From positions 109,314-173,313 of the forward strand of contig NZ_BBLY01000001.1 of the NCBI RefSeq assembly GCF_000971175.1: a DNA stretch of 64,000 bases, in the 5' to 3' direction. This DNA comes from Demequina pelophila. Its GTDB lineage: Bacteria; Actinomycetota; Actinomycetes; Actinomycetales; Demequinaceae. Numbering within the stretch: the stretch's first letter is position 1; each line of letters begins with the position of its first letter. Positions 19,298 to 27,223 of the stretch are shown one piece after another. The notes below the pieces were generated by a model that saw nothing but the letters and a program-made list of their open reading frames with translations, had not been told where the DNA came from and made no database searches. The translations under genes and the position numbers were made by a program.

Positions 19298-20104
19298 ATG
19301 ACCACCGACGCCACCCTTCCCCACGCCGCGCGTCCGGCCGACGAGATGCAGGGGCACTGGCTGCTCGCCCGCCTGGGCAAGCGCGTGCTGCGCCCCGGCG
19401 GCGTCGGTCTCACGACGCGGATGCTCGACCAGGTGGGGCTGCGGGCCGCCCGCGTGGTGGAGCTCGCGCCCGGACTGGGCCTCACGGCCCGCCTCATGCT
19501 CGACCGCGGCGTGCACCGGTACGCCGGCGTCGACGCGGATCCGGACGCCGCGCGTCGCGTGAGCGCCGTGGTGAAGGGCCGGGGCGACTGCGCCGTGGGC
19601 CAGGCGCACCAGACCGGGCTGCCGGGCGGCGAGGCCGACGTGGTGGTGGGCGAGGCGATGCTCACCATGCAGTCCGACCGCGGCAAGGGCGCGATCGTCG
19701 CGGAGGCGGTGCGGCTGCTGCGCCCCGGCGGGCGCTACGCGATCCACGAGCTCGCGCTCACGCCCGACGACCTCGACGGGGACATCACCGAGGAGATCCG
19801 CCTGGGCCTGGTGCACGCCATCCGCGTCAACGCCCGGCCCCTCACGACCGCGCAGTGGCGCGCCCTGCTCGAGAGCCACGGCCTCGAGATCGTGTGGGTG
19901 GGCCACGCGCCCATGGCGCTGCTGCAGATGCGTCGCAACCTGGTGGACGAGGGCCCGGCGCGCACGCTCCGCATCGTCCGCAACGTCCTGCGCGACGGGG
20001 ACGCGCGCCGCCGCGTCCTCCACATGCGCCGCATCTTCCGCACGTACCGTGACCACCTGAGCGGCGTGGCCATCGTCGCCCGCAAGCCCGAGGAGCAGCC
20101 GTGA
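19298..20104 (+). CDS. Class I SAM-dependent methyltransferase
   Basis: The 268-residue protein has a Rossmann methyltransferase core: motif I VVELAPGLGLTARLML, acidic loop YAGVDADPDA, motif near ADVVVGEAMLTMQ and RLLRPGGRYAIHELAL. The C-terminal about 100 residues are basic and helical (RRILRNVL-type stretch, RRVLHMRRIFRTYRDHL). The substrate cannot be deduced. ATG 19298 is preferred over 19286 because GAGGA (19290-19294) lies just before it, although spacing is tight. Its stop overlaps the GTG of the downstream cupin gene by four bases, so the two probably act together. Confidence 0.8.
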   Translation: MTTDATLPHAARPADEMQGHWLLARLGKRVLRPGGVGLTTRMLDQVGLRAARVVELAPGLGLTARLMLDRGVHRYAGVDADPDAARRVSAVVKGRGDCAVGQAHQTGLPGGEADVVVGEAMLTMQSDRGKGAIVAEAVRLLRPGGRYAIHELALTPDDLDGDITEEIRLGLVHAIRVNARPLTTAQWRALLESHGLEIVWVGHAPMALLQMRRNLVDEGPARTLRIVRNVLRDGDARRRVLHMRRIFRTYRDHLSGVAIVARKPEEQP

Positions 20105-20484
20105 CCGAGAACCTGTCGACCCCCACCCGTCCGTCCATGCTCGGACGGTCCGACTCGCCCGTGGTCGCGCGGCTCACCCACGTGGAGGACCTGGCCGCGC
20201 TGGTGACCGTCCAGCCCGAGTCCACGGTCTCGCGCACGGTGCTCAAGGAGGAGGGCGTGCGCATCGTCGTCTTCGCCTTCGACGCGGGCCAGGTGCTCAC
20301 CGAGCACACGGCGGCCGTGCCCGTGCTCCTCGAGGTGCTCGAGGGCCGGCTCGCGATCACCGCCGACGGCCGCACGGAGGAGCTGCTGCCGGGCGCCGTC
20401 ATGCACATGGGCACGCGCCTTCCGCACGCGGTCGATGCGCTCGAGCCGTCCAAGCTCGCGCTCATCATGCTCGACCCGCGATAG
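20101..20484 (+). CDS. Small cupin-domain protein
   Basis: A 127-residue single-domain cupin. The beta-barrel motifs are VVFAFDAGQVLTEHTAAVPVLLEVLEGRLAI and LLPGAVMHMGTRLPHAV. Metal-ligand candidates are His (EHTA), His (MHMG) and His (PHAV), so a metal site is possible. There is no helix-turn-helix. Such proteins range from dioxygenases to metal-bound sensors; the function is unknown. GTG start in a GTGA overlap with the methyltransferase gene. Confidence 0.78.
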   Translation: MTENLSTPTRPSMLGRSDSPVVARLTHVEDLAALVTVQPESTVSRTVLKEEGVRIVVFAFDAGQVLTEHTAAVPVLLEVLEGRLAITADGRTEELLPGAVMHMGTRLPHAVDALEPSKLALIMLDPR

Positions 20485-20519
20485 GGGAGATCCCGCGCGC
20501 GTCGGGCACAATGGCGGCC

Positions 20520-21488
20520 ATGCATGTGTGGCGCTCCCTCGCGGAGGTTCCGGACCTAGGCCCGGCCGTGGTGACCCTGGGCAACTTCGACGGGGTGCAC
20601 CGCGGACACCAGGCCGTCCTGCGCGAGATGGTGGCCGATGCACGGGCACGGGGGCAGGTCGCCCTCGCCATGACGTTCGATCCCCACCCCAAGGCCGTCC
20701 ACGACCCCGCGCACCCGCCGGAGCTCATCACGGGACTCGACGACCGCCTCGAGCGGCTCGCCGCGACCGGCCTCGACGGGGTCCTCGTGGTGCGCTACAC
20801 GCTCGACTTCGCGCGCCAGACGCCCGAGGAGTTCGTGCGCACGTATCTGGCCAAGGGCCTGCGCGCGTCCTGCGTGGTGATCGGCCGCGACGCGCGCTTC
20901 GGGCGGGGCAACGCGGGGGACATCGGCACCATGCGCGAGCTGGGCGAGCGGCTGGGCTTCGACGTGGACGTCATCACCGACGCGCGCGCGGTCTCGGACT
21001 CCGGCCGGCGCTGGTCGTCCACGTGGGTGCGCGAGCTGCTCGACTCGGGCGACCTGCGCGGCGCGACCGCGGTCCTGGGGCGCGAGCACCGCGTCCGCGG
21101 CACCGTCATCCACGGCGACGCGCGCGGGCGCGAGATCGGGTTCCCCACCGCGAACCTGGACGTCGAGTCGGGGATGATCCCGCGCCACGGCGTCTACGGC
21201 GGCTGGCTCACCGTGCTCGACCCGCGCAGCAACGGCGCGTGCGCCTCCCTGGTGGGCCACCGGATGCCCGCGGCGATCAGCCTGGGCATGAACTACACGG
21301 TCGGCGGGACGGACCTGCGCGTCGAGGCGTACGTGCTCGACCGGGACGACCTGGACCTCTACGGCGCGGAGGTCGCGCTCGACCTCGTGGAGTGGCGCCG
21401 GCCCATGCTCGACTTCGGCTCGCTCGACGCGCTCATCGACGCGCTCGACGAGGACGTCGCGTGGACCCGGGCGGCCGTCGGCGCGTAG
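20520..21488 (+). CDS. ribF: Bifunctional riboflavin kinase / FAD synthetase
   Basis: RibF converts riboflavin to FMN and FMN to FAD. The 322-residue product has the N-terminal nucleotidyltransferase motifs TLGNFDGVHRGHQAVL, TFDPHPKAVH and GRDARFGRGNAG, and the C-terminal flavokinase signature REIGFPTANLD. CACAAT at 20507-20512 is seven bases before the ATG at 20520, which favours this start (MHVWRSLAEVPD) over the in-frame ATG at 20511 and implies leaderless translation. It follows truB at a distance, a common actinobacterial neighbourhood. Confidence 0.95.
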   Translation: MHVWRSLAEVPDLGPAVVTLGNFDGVHRGHQAVLREMVADARARGQVALAMTFDPHPKAVHDPAHPPELITGLDDRLERLAATGLDGVLVVRYTLDFARQTPEEFVRTYLAKGLRASCVVIGRDARFGRGNAGDIGTMRELGERLGFDVDVITDARAVSDSGRRWSSTWVRELLDSGDLRGATAVLGREHRVRGTVIHGDARGREIGFPTANLDVESGMIPRHGVYGGWLTVLDPRSNGACASLVGHRMPAAISLGMNYTVGGTDLRVEAYVLDRDDLDLYGAEVALDLVEWRRPMLDFGSLDALIDALDEDVAWTRAAVGA

Positions 21489-21495
21489 TCCGGCG

Positions 21496-21522
21496 GCCGG
21501 GCGCGAAGGGCGGTCGCCCGGC
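21496..21522 (+). terminator. Hairpin after ribF
   Basis: GCCGGGCG (21496-21503) pairs with CGCCCGGC (21515-21522) around an 11-nt loop, 7 nt after the ribF stop. No T-tract follows, so terminator function is tentative. Confidence 0.35.
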
Positions 21523-21574
21523 GCGTGACCCAGGTCCCCGTCGGGTCCGGTGGTGGGCGGGCGATGATGACGGC

Positions 21575-22660
21575 ATGACGCGCCAGCCGCAGCCCGCCGC
21601 TCCCGAGCCCGCCTCCGTCGACCTCGTCCGCGCCGCCGTGTGGCGCGGGGGAGCGGACGTCGAGATAGCCGACGCGCCCGCGCCGGAGCTCGCGCCCGGC
21701 GACGCGCTCGTGCGCATCGACCTCGCGACGGTGTGCGGCTCCGACCGCCACACCGCGACCGGGCGCCGGCCCGGACCCTGCCCCTCGGTGCTGGGGCACG
21801 AGGGGGTGGGTCGGGTGGTCGCCGTCGACGCGCATCGTCCCCCGGCCCGCACCGATGGGCGGACCCTCGAGGTGGGCGACCGCATCGTGTGGGGCGTCGC
21901 CGTGTCCTGCGGCGCGTGCGACCGCTGCCGCGGCGGGCTCACCGCCAAGTGCCGCGAGGTGCGCAAGGTGGGGCACGAGGCGTGGGACTCCCCGTGGCCG
22001 CTGTCCGGCACCTACGCCTCCCACATCCTGCTGCCGTCCGGCACCCCGGTCGCAGGGGTGCCCGATGCCGTCCCCGACGCGGTCGCGTCCCCGGCGGGCT
22101 GCGCGACCGCCACCGTCGCGGCCGCGATGGAGCGGGCGGGCGCGCTCACCGGGCGCCGCGTGCTGGTGACCGGCGCCGGCATGCTCGGCCTGGTCGCGGT
22201 GGCCATGGCGGCCGAGGCGGGCGCGGCGGAGGTGACCGCGATCGACCTGGATCCGGCGCGGCGCGAGGAGGCGCTCCGGTTCGGCGCCACGTCCGCGGCC
22301 GATGCGGTGCCGCCGCGCTCCGGGCTCGACGTCGCGATCGACCTCACGGGCGCGCCGGCCGTGATCGGCGCGGCCTTCGAGTCGCTCGACATCGGCGGGC
22401 GACTGGTGCTCGTGGGCTCGGTGACCCCCGCGCCGCCCGTGCCGTTCGACGCGGAGCGGATGGTGCGCCGCTGGCTCACCGTCGCGGGCGTCCACAACTA
22501 CGAGCCGCGCCACCTGCAGCGCGCGGTCGACTTCCTCGCGACCACGGCGGACCGGCTTCCGTGGGCGGGCCTCGTCTCCGCGCCCCGCGGGCTCGAGGCG
22601 CTGAGCGGCATGCTGATGGACGAGCGGCCGTCCCACCCCCGTCTCGCCCTCGCCCCCTGA
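21575..22660 (+). CDS. Zinc-type alcohol dehydrogenase, phosphonate-associated (HpnZ-like)
   Basis: The 361-residue medium-chain dehydrogenase has catalytic-zinc residues in ATVCGSDRHT and LGHEGVGRV, a structural-zinc set C-x2-C-x2-C-x7-C (CGACDRCRGGLTAKC), and a Rossmann motif VTGAGMLGLVAVAMAAEAGA. The stretches KVGHEAWDSPWPLSGTYASH and AGCATATVAAAMERAG resemble the subfamily repeatedly found beside phosphonate-catabolism genes. A phosphonate operon lies 4-9 kb downstream, across an ABC transporter locus, which supports a role on a phosphono-alcohol or aldehyde; the substrate is inferred. No clear Shine-Dalgarno. Confidence 0.75.
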   Translation: MTRQPQPAAPEPASVDLVRAAVWRGGADVEIADAPAPELAPGDALVRIDLATVCGSDRHTATGRRPGPCPSVLGHEGVGRVVAVDAHRPPARTDGRTLEVGDRIVWGVAVSCGACDRCRGGLTAKCREVRKVGHEAWDSPWPLSGTYASHILLPSGTPVAGVPDAVPDAVASPAGCATATVAAAMERAGALTGRRVLVTGAGMLGLVAVAMAAEAGAAEVTAIDLDPARREEALRFGATSAADAVPPRSGLDVAIDLTGAPAVIGAAFESLDIGGRLVLVGSVTPAPPVPFDAERMVRRWLTVAGVHNYEPRHLQRAVDFLATTADRLPWAGLVSAPRGLEALSGMLMDERPSHPRLALAP

Positions 22661-22862
22661 GGACGGGCGCCGCCGGCGACCCGTGCATCGGCCCTGGACA
22701 CGAGCCGCGGGAAGTCGATCTCAAGGGGTACCCCTACCACAGTAAAGTCGTGGGCCCGAAGTCCCAAGTTCAAGCAAAGTGCTGTTTCGTGGACGTAAAC
22801 CTTGGGGTGCAAATCGGACACGACGCGGGACACGGGCAGAACCGGGGGCCTATCGTGCAGGA
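22661..22862 (+). promoter_or_regulatory. Upstream region of the glu operon with 12-bp palindrome
   Basis: This 202-nt gap has no ORF and is AT-richer than its surroundings. It holds a perfect palindrome AGGGGTACCCCT at 22724-22735. TATCGT at 22851-22856 ends 6 nt before the gluA ATG, and a weak GGGACA (22827-22832) lies 18 nt further upstream. This looks like a leaderless promoter with an upstream dyad; the regulator is unknown. Confidence 0.4.
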
Positions 22863-23612
22863 ATGGCCCAGACCGCAGAACCCCTCGTCGTCCTCGACGA
22901 GGTGAACAAGCATTTCGGCGAACTTCACGTCCTCAACAACATCAACCTTGCCGTCGCGACGGGCGAGGTGATCGTCGTCATCGGCCCCTCGGGATCCGGC
23001 AAGTCGACGCTGTGCCGGGCGATCAACCGCCTCGAGACCATCGACGACGGCTCGATCCGCATCGACGGCCAGGAGCTGCCCCAGGAGGGCAAGGCCCTGG
23101 CCGGCCTGCGCGCGGACGTCGGCATGGTCTTCCAGTCCTTCAACCTGTTCGCGCACAAGACGATCCTCGAGAACGTCACGCTCGGCCCGATCAAGGTGAA
23201 GAAGGTCGCGAAGAAGGAGGCCGAGGAGGAGGCCATGGCCCTCCTCGAGCGCGTGGGCGTCGCCAATCAGGCGCACAAGTACCCCGCGCAGCTCTCCGGC
23301 GGCCAGCAGCAGCGCGTGGCGATCGCGCGCTCGCTCGCGATGAAGCCCAAGGTGATGCTGTTCGACGAGCCCACCTCCGCGCTCGACCCGGAGATGATCA
23401 ACGAGGTCCTCGACGTGATGACCTCGCTCGCGCACGAGGGCATGACCATGATCGTGGTCACCCACGAGATGGGCTTCGCGCGCAAGGCCGCGAACCGCGT
23501 GGTGTTCATGGCCGACGGCCGCATCCAGGAGGAGGCGGAGCCGGAGGAGTTCTTCACCAACCCGCAGTCCGAGCGTGCCAAGGACTTCCTGTCCAAGATC
23601 CTCACCCACTGA
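22863..23612 (+). CDS. gluA: Amino-acid ABC transporter ATP-binding protein (GluA-like)
   Basis: The ATPase subunit of a polar-amino-acid importer. The 249-residue protein has Walker [11 protein letters not shown]-loop [12 protein letters not shown], signature [16 protein letters not shown], Walker [14 protein letters not shown] and H-loop VTHEMGF, all intact. Length and sequence fit the GlnQ/GluA class for glutamate or related amino acids. The ATG at 22863 is chosen because family homologues start here and a -10-like TATCGT lies 6 nt upstream. It is followed by the binding protein and two permease genes, a complete importer. Confidence 0.92.
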   Translation: MAQTAEPLVVLDEVNKHFGELHVLNNINLAVATGEVIVVIGPSGSGKSTLCRAINRLETIDDGSIRIDGQELPQEGKALAGLRADVGMVFQSFNLFAHKTILENVTLGPIKVKKVAKKEAEEEAMALLERVGVANQAHKYPAQLSGGQQQRVAIARSLAMKPKVMLFDEPTSALDPEMINEVLDVMTSLAHEGMTMIVVTHEMGFARKAANRVVFMADGRIQEEAEPEEFFTNPQSERAKDFLSKILTH

Positions 23613-23665
23613 GTCCCCGCCGCCCGCGGGGGAGCGGGCGGTTTGCCAACAACAAGGAGAGATGC

Positions 23666-24538
23666 ATGATGCGACGCACGATGACGATGGCCGCGCTGGG
23701 CGCGGTCGCCGCCATGACCCTGGCCGCATGTGGCTCGGACGACGGCGGCGAGGTTGCCGACGTCTCCGCGAGCGACTTCGAGGCCGGCACGACGATGGCC
23801 GCCCTCGCCGAGGCCGGAACCATCACCATCGGCACCAAGTTCGACCAGCCGCTGTTCGGCCTCAAGCCGCCGAGCGGCGACCCCGTGGGCTTCGACGTCG
23901 AGATCGGCAAGATCATCGCCGGCGAGCTCGGCATCTCGACCGACGACATCAACTGGGTCGAGACCGTCTCCGCCAACCGCGAGCCGTTCATCCAGGACGG
24001 CACCGTCGACATGGTCATCGCGACCTACACCATCAACGACACGCGCAAGGAGCTCATCTCCTTCGCCGGCCCGTACTACAACGCCGGCCAGTCGCTCATG
24101 GTGCTGTCCGACAACGACGAGATCAACGGCCCCGACGACCTCGCGGGCCAGCGCGTCTGCTCGGTCGAGGGCTCGACCCCGGCGCAGAACATCGCCGACA
24201 ACTACCCCGACGCGACGCTGTCGCTCTTCGGCGCCTACACCGACTGCCTCGAGCCGCTGCGCAACGGCCAGGTCGACGTGGTCACCACCGACAACGTCAT
24301 CCTCGCCGGCTACGTCGACGAGTCGGACGGCGCCTTCAAGATCGCGGGCGAGCCCTTCACGGAGGAGCCCTACGGCATCGGCGTCGAGCGCGAGGACACC
24401 GAGTTCCGCATGTGGATCAACGACGTGCTCGAGGAGATCTTCGAGGACGGCCGCTGGCTCGACGCCTGGAACGAGACCGCCGGCACCGTGCTGCCGGAGG
24501 CCACCCCGCCGAGCGTCGACCGCTACGAGGTGAGCTAG
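23666..24538 (+). CDS. gluB: Glutamate-type solute-binding lipoprotein (GluB-like)
   Basis: The 290-residue product has a lipoprotein signal ending in LAAC (Cys22) and a family 3 periplasmic-type binding fold. Visible features are TITIGTKFDQPLFG, GFDVEIGKIIAGELG, VIATYTINDTRKELISFAGPY (with the Arg that normally binds the ligand alpha-carboxylate) and VDVVTTDNVILAGY. The ligand is therefore likely an alpha-amino acid such as glutamate. Shine-Dalgarno AAGGAGA (23654-23660) is five bases before the first ATG of ATGATG. A strong stem-loop follows before gluC. Confidence 0.9.
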   Translation: MMRRTMTMAALGAVAAMTLAACGSDDGGEVADVSASDFEAGTTMAALAEAGTITIGTKFDQPLFGLKPPSGDPVGFDVEIGKIIAGELGISTDDINWVETVSANREPFIQDGTVDMVIATYTINDTRKELISFAGPYYNAGQSLMVLSDNDEINGPDDLAGQRVCSVEGSTPAQNIADNYPDATLSLFGAYTDCLEPLRNGQVDVVTTDNVILAGYVDESDGAFKIAGEPFTEEPYGIGVEREDTEFRMWINDVLEEIFEDGRWLDAWNETAGTVLPEATPPSVDRYEVS

Positions 24539-24560
24539 ACCGGAAGGTCCAAGCCTGATT

Positions 24561-24595
24561 CCGTGCGGCCCTCTCGAGCCGAGGGGGCCGCACGG
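24561..24595 (+). terminator. Intra-operon stem-loop between gluB and gluC
   Basis: Bases 24561-24576 pair with 24580-24595 in a 16-bp stem with one G-U wobble and a 3-nt AGC loop. No T-tract follows and the next gene starts 17 nt later. This may attenuate or protect the binding-protein mRNA, giving more GluB than permease, as is common in ABC operons. Confidence 0.6.
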
Positions 24596-24612
24596 CACGT
24601 CCGGAGGAGTAC

Positions 24613-25266
24613 ATGGAAACCTTTATCAGCGAGTTCGGCACCATCTGGGGCGCCTTCCTCGCGACGCTGTCGCTGACGGCGTTGTCGGGAGTGCTGTCGC
24701 TCGTCCTGGGCACGGTCCTGGCGACGATGCGAGTGTCGCCGGTGGGGCCGCTGCGCAGCTTCGGCACGGCGTACGTGGAGATCGTCCGCAACACCCCGCT
24801 GACGCTCATGTTCTTCTTCTGGGTGTTCGTCGCGCCCAGCTTCGGGATCCTGTTCCCCGAGCTGGGGTTCTGGCCCGCCGTGGTCGCGCTGACCGTCTAC
24901 ACGAGCGCATTCGTCTGTGAGGCGTTGCGCTCGGGCATCAACTCCGTGGGGATCGGCCAGGCGGAGGCGGCGCGCAGCATCGGCCTCACCTTCGGCCAGA
25001 CCCTGTCGCAGATCGTGCTGCCCCAGGCCTGGCGCACCGCCGTGCCGCCGCTCATCTCCGTGCTCATCGCGCTGACGAAGAACACCTCGGTGGCCGCCGG
25101 CTTCGCGTTCACGGAGCTGGTCGCCATCCAGCAGCGCCTCACCAACGCGCACCCGTCGGACGGCCTCTTCATCTTCTTCGGCATCGCGCTCATGTACCTG
25201 GTCATCACCATCCCGCTGGGCCTCGCCGCGGGTCAGATCGAGCGAAAGGTGGCGTTCGCACGATGA
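24613..25266 (+). CDS. gluC: Amino-acid ABC transporter permease (GluC-like)
   Basis: An integral-membrane permease of 217 residues with about five helices and the His/Glu/Gln permease motif EAARSIGLTFGQTLSQIVLPQAWR, which contacts the ATPase. The N terminus METFISEFGTIWGAFLATLSLTALSG is typical of the GluC class. GGAGG lies about eight bases before the ATG at 24613. Its stop overlaps the gluD start as ATGA. Confidence 0.9.
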   Translation: METFISEFGTIWGAFLATLSLTALSGVLSLVLGTVLATMRVSPVGPLRSFGTAYVEIVRNTPLTLMFFFWVFVAPSFGILFPELGFWPAVVALTVYTSAFVCEALRSGINSVGIGQAEAARSIGLTFGQTLSQIVLPQAWRTAVPPLISVLIALTKNTSVAAGFAFTELVAIQQRLTNAHPSDGLFIFFGIALMYLVITIPLGLAAGQIERKVAFAR

Positions 25267-26360
25267 GCGGCTCGGTTCTCTACGACGCGCCCGGCCCCCG
25301 CGCCAAGCGCCTCGACAACATCCTCAACTGGACCTTCTCGGCCACCTTCGTCGCCGTGGGCGCCTGGATCATGTGGTCCTGGTACCAGCGCGGCATCTTC
25401 GACGACCGCTGGCAGGTCCTGTGGGACCCGCCGAAGGGTCAGACCGGGCTCGACGTGTGGTGGTCGCTGGGCCAGGGACTGCTCCGCACCCTCGAGGCGG
25501 CGGCCATCGCCGCCCCCATCGCGCTCGTCATCGGCGGCGCCATCGCGATCATCCGCCGGGGCGCCCAGTCGCGCCTGCTGTCCGGTCCCGCCGCGGTCAC
25601 GACGGAGCTCGCCCGAGGGCTGCCCGTCCTCATGCTGATGTTCCTCGCGAAGCTGGTGTTCGGCTGGGAACCGCTGTGGTCCGTGGTGTTCGGCCTGGTG
25701 GTCTACAACGCCGCGGTCGTGGCGGAGATCCTGCGCGCCGGCCTCGCGGCGCTGCCCAAGGGCCAGCGCGAGGCGGGTCTGAGCATCGGCCTGTCGCCCA
25801 TGCGCACCACGCTGCTCATCGAGCTGCCCCAGGCCGTGCGCATCATGCTGCCGGCCCTGGTCAGCCAGATCGTGGTGCTGCTCAAGGACACCTCGCTGGG
25901 GTACATCGTCGCCTACCCGGAGCTGCTGCGGACCATCAAGTCCAACCGCGACTTCTTCGGCGACCGCTACCTCATCCCGCTGTTCCTCGTGGGCGCGATC
26001 ATCTACATCCTCATCAACCTGGTGGTCTCCCGCATGGCGACCACGGTGGAGCGCCGCATCCGCGAACGCGGCGCCGGCGAGGCCGAGCCCCCGGAGATCG
26101 GGCCCACCGGCCCCATCCCGCAGTCGGGCGTGGGCGGTCCGGCCCGCGAGGAGGGCGCCCACGCGGGCGACCCGCTGTTCGGCAGGGGCCGTCCCGCGTC
26201 CACGCAGGTCCCCACGCGTGACCTACGGCCCGGCGACGTCGAGGAGCAGCGCCGCCTGGTCGAGCGCGAGGAGCGCCGACGCGAGGAGCAGCGCCACCAG
26301 TGGGAGAAGTGGGACCGCTTCAACCCGCGTCGCGACAACGACGAGGACGACGAGAAGTAG
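25263..26360 (+). CDS. gluD: Amino-acid ABC transporter permease (GluD-like) with charged tail
   Basis: The second permease subunit, 365 residues. The permease core ends around residue 265 and contains KGQREAGLSIGLSPMRTTLLIELPQAVR, the EAA loop that docks to the ATPase. The last about 100 residues are unusual: first Pro/Gly-rich, then strongly charged and probably coiled-coil (residues ~325-365, RRLVEREERRREEQRH). They have no recognisable domain and are probably cytoplasmic. The start is the ATG of an ATGA overlap with gluC. A terminator hairpin follows. Confidence 0.9.
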   Translation: MSGSVLYDAPGPRAKRLDNILNWTFSATFVAVGAWIMWSWYQRGIFDDRWQVLWDPPKGQTGLDVWWSLGQGLLRTLEAAAIAAPIALVIGGAIAIIRRGAQSRLLSGPAAVTTELARGLPVLMLMFLAKLVFGWEPLWSVVFGLVVYNAAVVAEILRAGLAALPKGQREAGLSIGLSPMRTTLLIELPQAVRIMLPALVSQIVVLLKDTSLGYIVAYPELLRTIKSNRDFFGDRYLIPLFLVGAIIYILINLVVSRMATTVERRIRERGAGEAEPPEIGPTGPIPQSGVGGPAREEGAHAGDPLFGRGRPASTQVPTRDLRPGDVEEQRRLVEREERRREEQRHQWEKWDRFNPRRDNDEDDEK

Positions 26361-26377
26361 CGTCTGCCCCACACGCA

Positions 26378-26418
26378 AGGAGGGCCGCCCCGCGCGCGAT
26401 GCGCGGGGCGGCCCTCCT
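26378..26418 (+). terminator. Terminator after the glu operon
   Basis: AGGAGGGCCGCCCCGCGC (26378-26395) pairs perfectly with the complementary 18 bases at 26401-26418 around a 5-nt loop, starting 17 nt after the gluD stop. It is followed by CGTTGG, so only a short T run. The right arm is duplicated 43 bp downstream. Confidence 0.8.
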
Positions 26419-26519
26419 CGTTGGCGCTCGGGTTGTCAGACCGCGGCGGGGCGGCCCTCCTCGTTGGCGCTCGGGTTGTCAGACGCGGCGGCGCGTCCGT
26501 CAGACGCGGCGGCGCGTCC
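26403..26519. repeat. Nested short tandem duplications between convergent genes
   Basis: A segment of at least 39 bp repeats with a 43-bp period (26403-26441 and 26446-26484). It includes the right arm of the glu terminator and the TCAGAC that forms the neighbouring gene's end. A 21-bp unit GTCAGACGCGGCGGCGCGTCC then repeats back to back (26478-26498, 26499-26519). The final GTCAGACCGCGG is the native 3' end and stop of the PhnX-like gene. Slippage of the gene tail and terminator is the simplest reading. Confidence 0.8.
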
Positions 26520-26520
26520 G

Positions 26521-27207
26521 TCAGACCGCGGCCGGCTCCGCGGTCAGCAGCGGAGCGATGTCCGCGAGCGAGTCGAGCACGTGGTGCGCGCCCGCGGCCT
26601 CGAGCGTGGCGCGCGACACGTCGCCCGTGGTGACGCCGATGACCACGCCCGCGCGGGCGTTGAGGCCCGACTTCACGTCCGCGATGGTGTCGCCCGCGAC
26701 CAGGACCTCGGCGGCGTCGTGGATGCCGGCGGCCTCCATCGCACGGTAGATGAGATAGGGCGCGGGACGACCGGTGGGGACGTGGTCCGTGCAGAACCAG
26801 CCGTCGATCACGTCGTCGCCGTCCCAGCCCAGGCCGGCGAGCAGCGACTCGACCACGGGGATCTTGAAGCCGGTCGTGAGGTAGACCTGACCGCCCGCGG
26901 CGTGGACGGCGTCGAACGCCTCGCGGACGCCGGCGAGGGCGCGGGGCGCGACCTCGGTGTACTTGCGGGTGAGGCGCTCGGAGAAGTCCTTGAACGCGGC
27001 GGCGACGCGGTCGGCATCGGGGGTCTGGCCGCCCAGTTCCATGAGGCCCCAGATGGCCTCCTCCTTGTCGCGGCCCATCCAGGTCTCGAGGTCGGCCGCG
27101 GCGACGGTCGCGCCGGTGGCCTCGACGGCCTCCCGGAGCGCGACGTACACGAGGCCCTGCTCGTCGATGGTGGTGCCGGCCATGTCGAAGACGGCGAGTC
27201 GGATCAT
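26521..27207 (-). CDS. PhnX-like phosphonatase-family HAD hydrolase
   Basis: The 228-residue HAD-superfamily protein starts RLAVFDMAGTTIDEQGLVY. The D-M-A-G-T form (Asp8 nucleophile, Ala where most HADs have a second Asp) is the mark of phosphonoacetaldehyde hydrolases and close relatives. Lys48 in WMGRDKEEAI occupies the cap position where PhnX forms a Schiff base with phosphonoacetaldehyde. A later GDTIADVKSGLNA provides the metal-binding acidic residues. It most likely cleaves phosphonoacetaldehyde made by the nearby transaminase to acetaldehyde and phosphate. Shine-Dalgarno AAGGAGA precedes the ATG; it follows the GntR gene by 16 nt on the same strand. Confidence 0.82.
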   Translation of the reverse strand: MIRLAVFDMAGTTIDEQGLVYVALREAVEATGATVAAADLETWMGRDKEEAIWGLMELGGQTPDADRVAAAFKDFSERLTRKYTEVAPRALAGVREAFDAVHAAGGQVYLTTGFKIPVVESLLAGLGWDGDDVIDGWFCTDHVPTGRPAPYLIYRAMEAAGIHDAAEVLVAGDTIADVKSGLNARAGVVIGVTTGDVSRATLEAAGAHHVLDSLADIAPLLTAEPAAV

Positions 27208-27223
27208 GGGTCTCTCCTTGATG

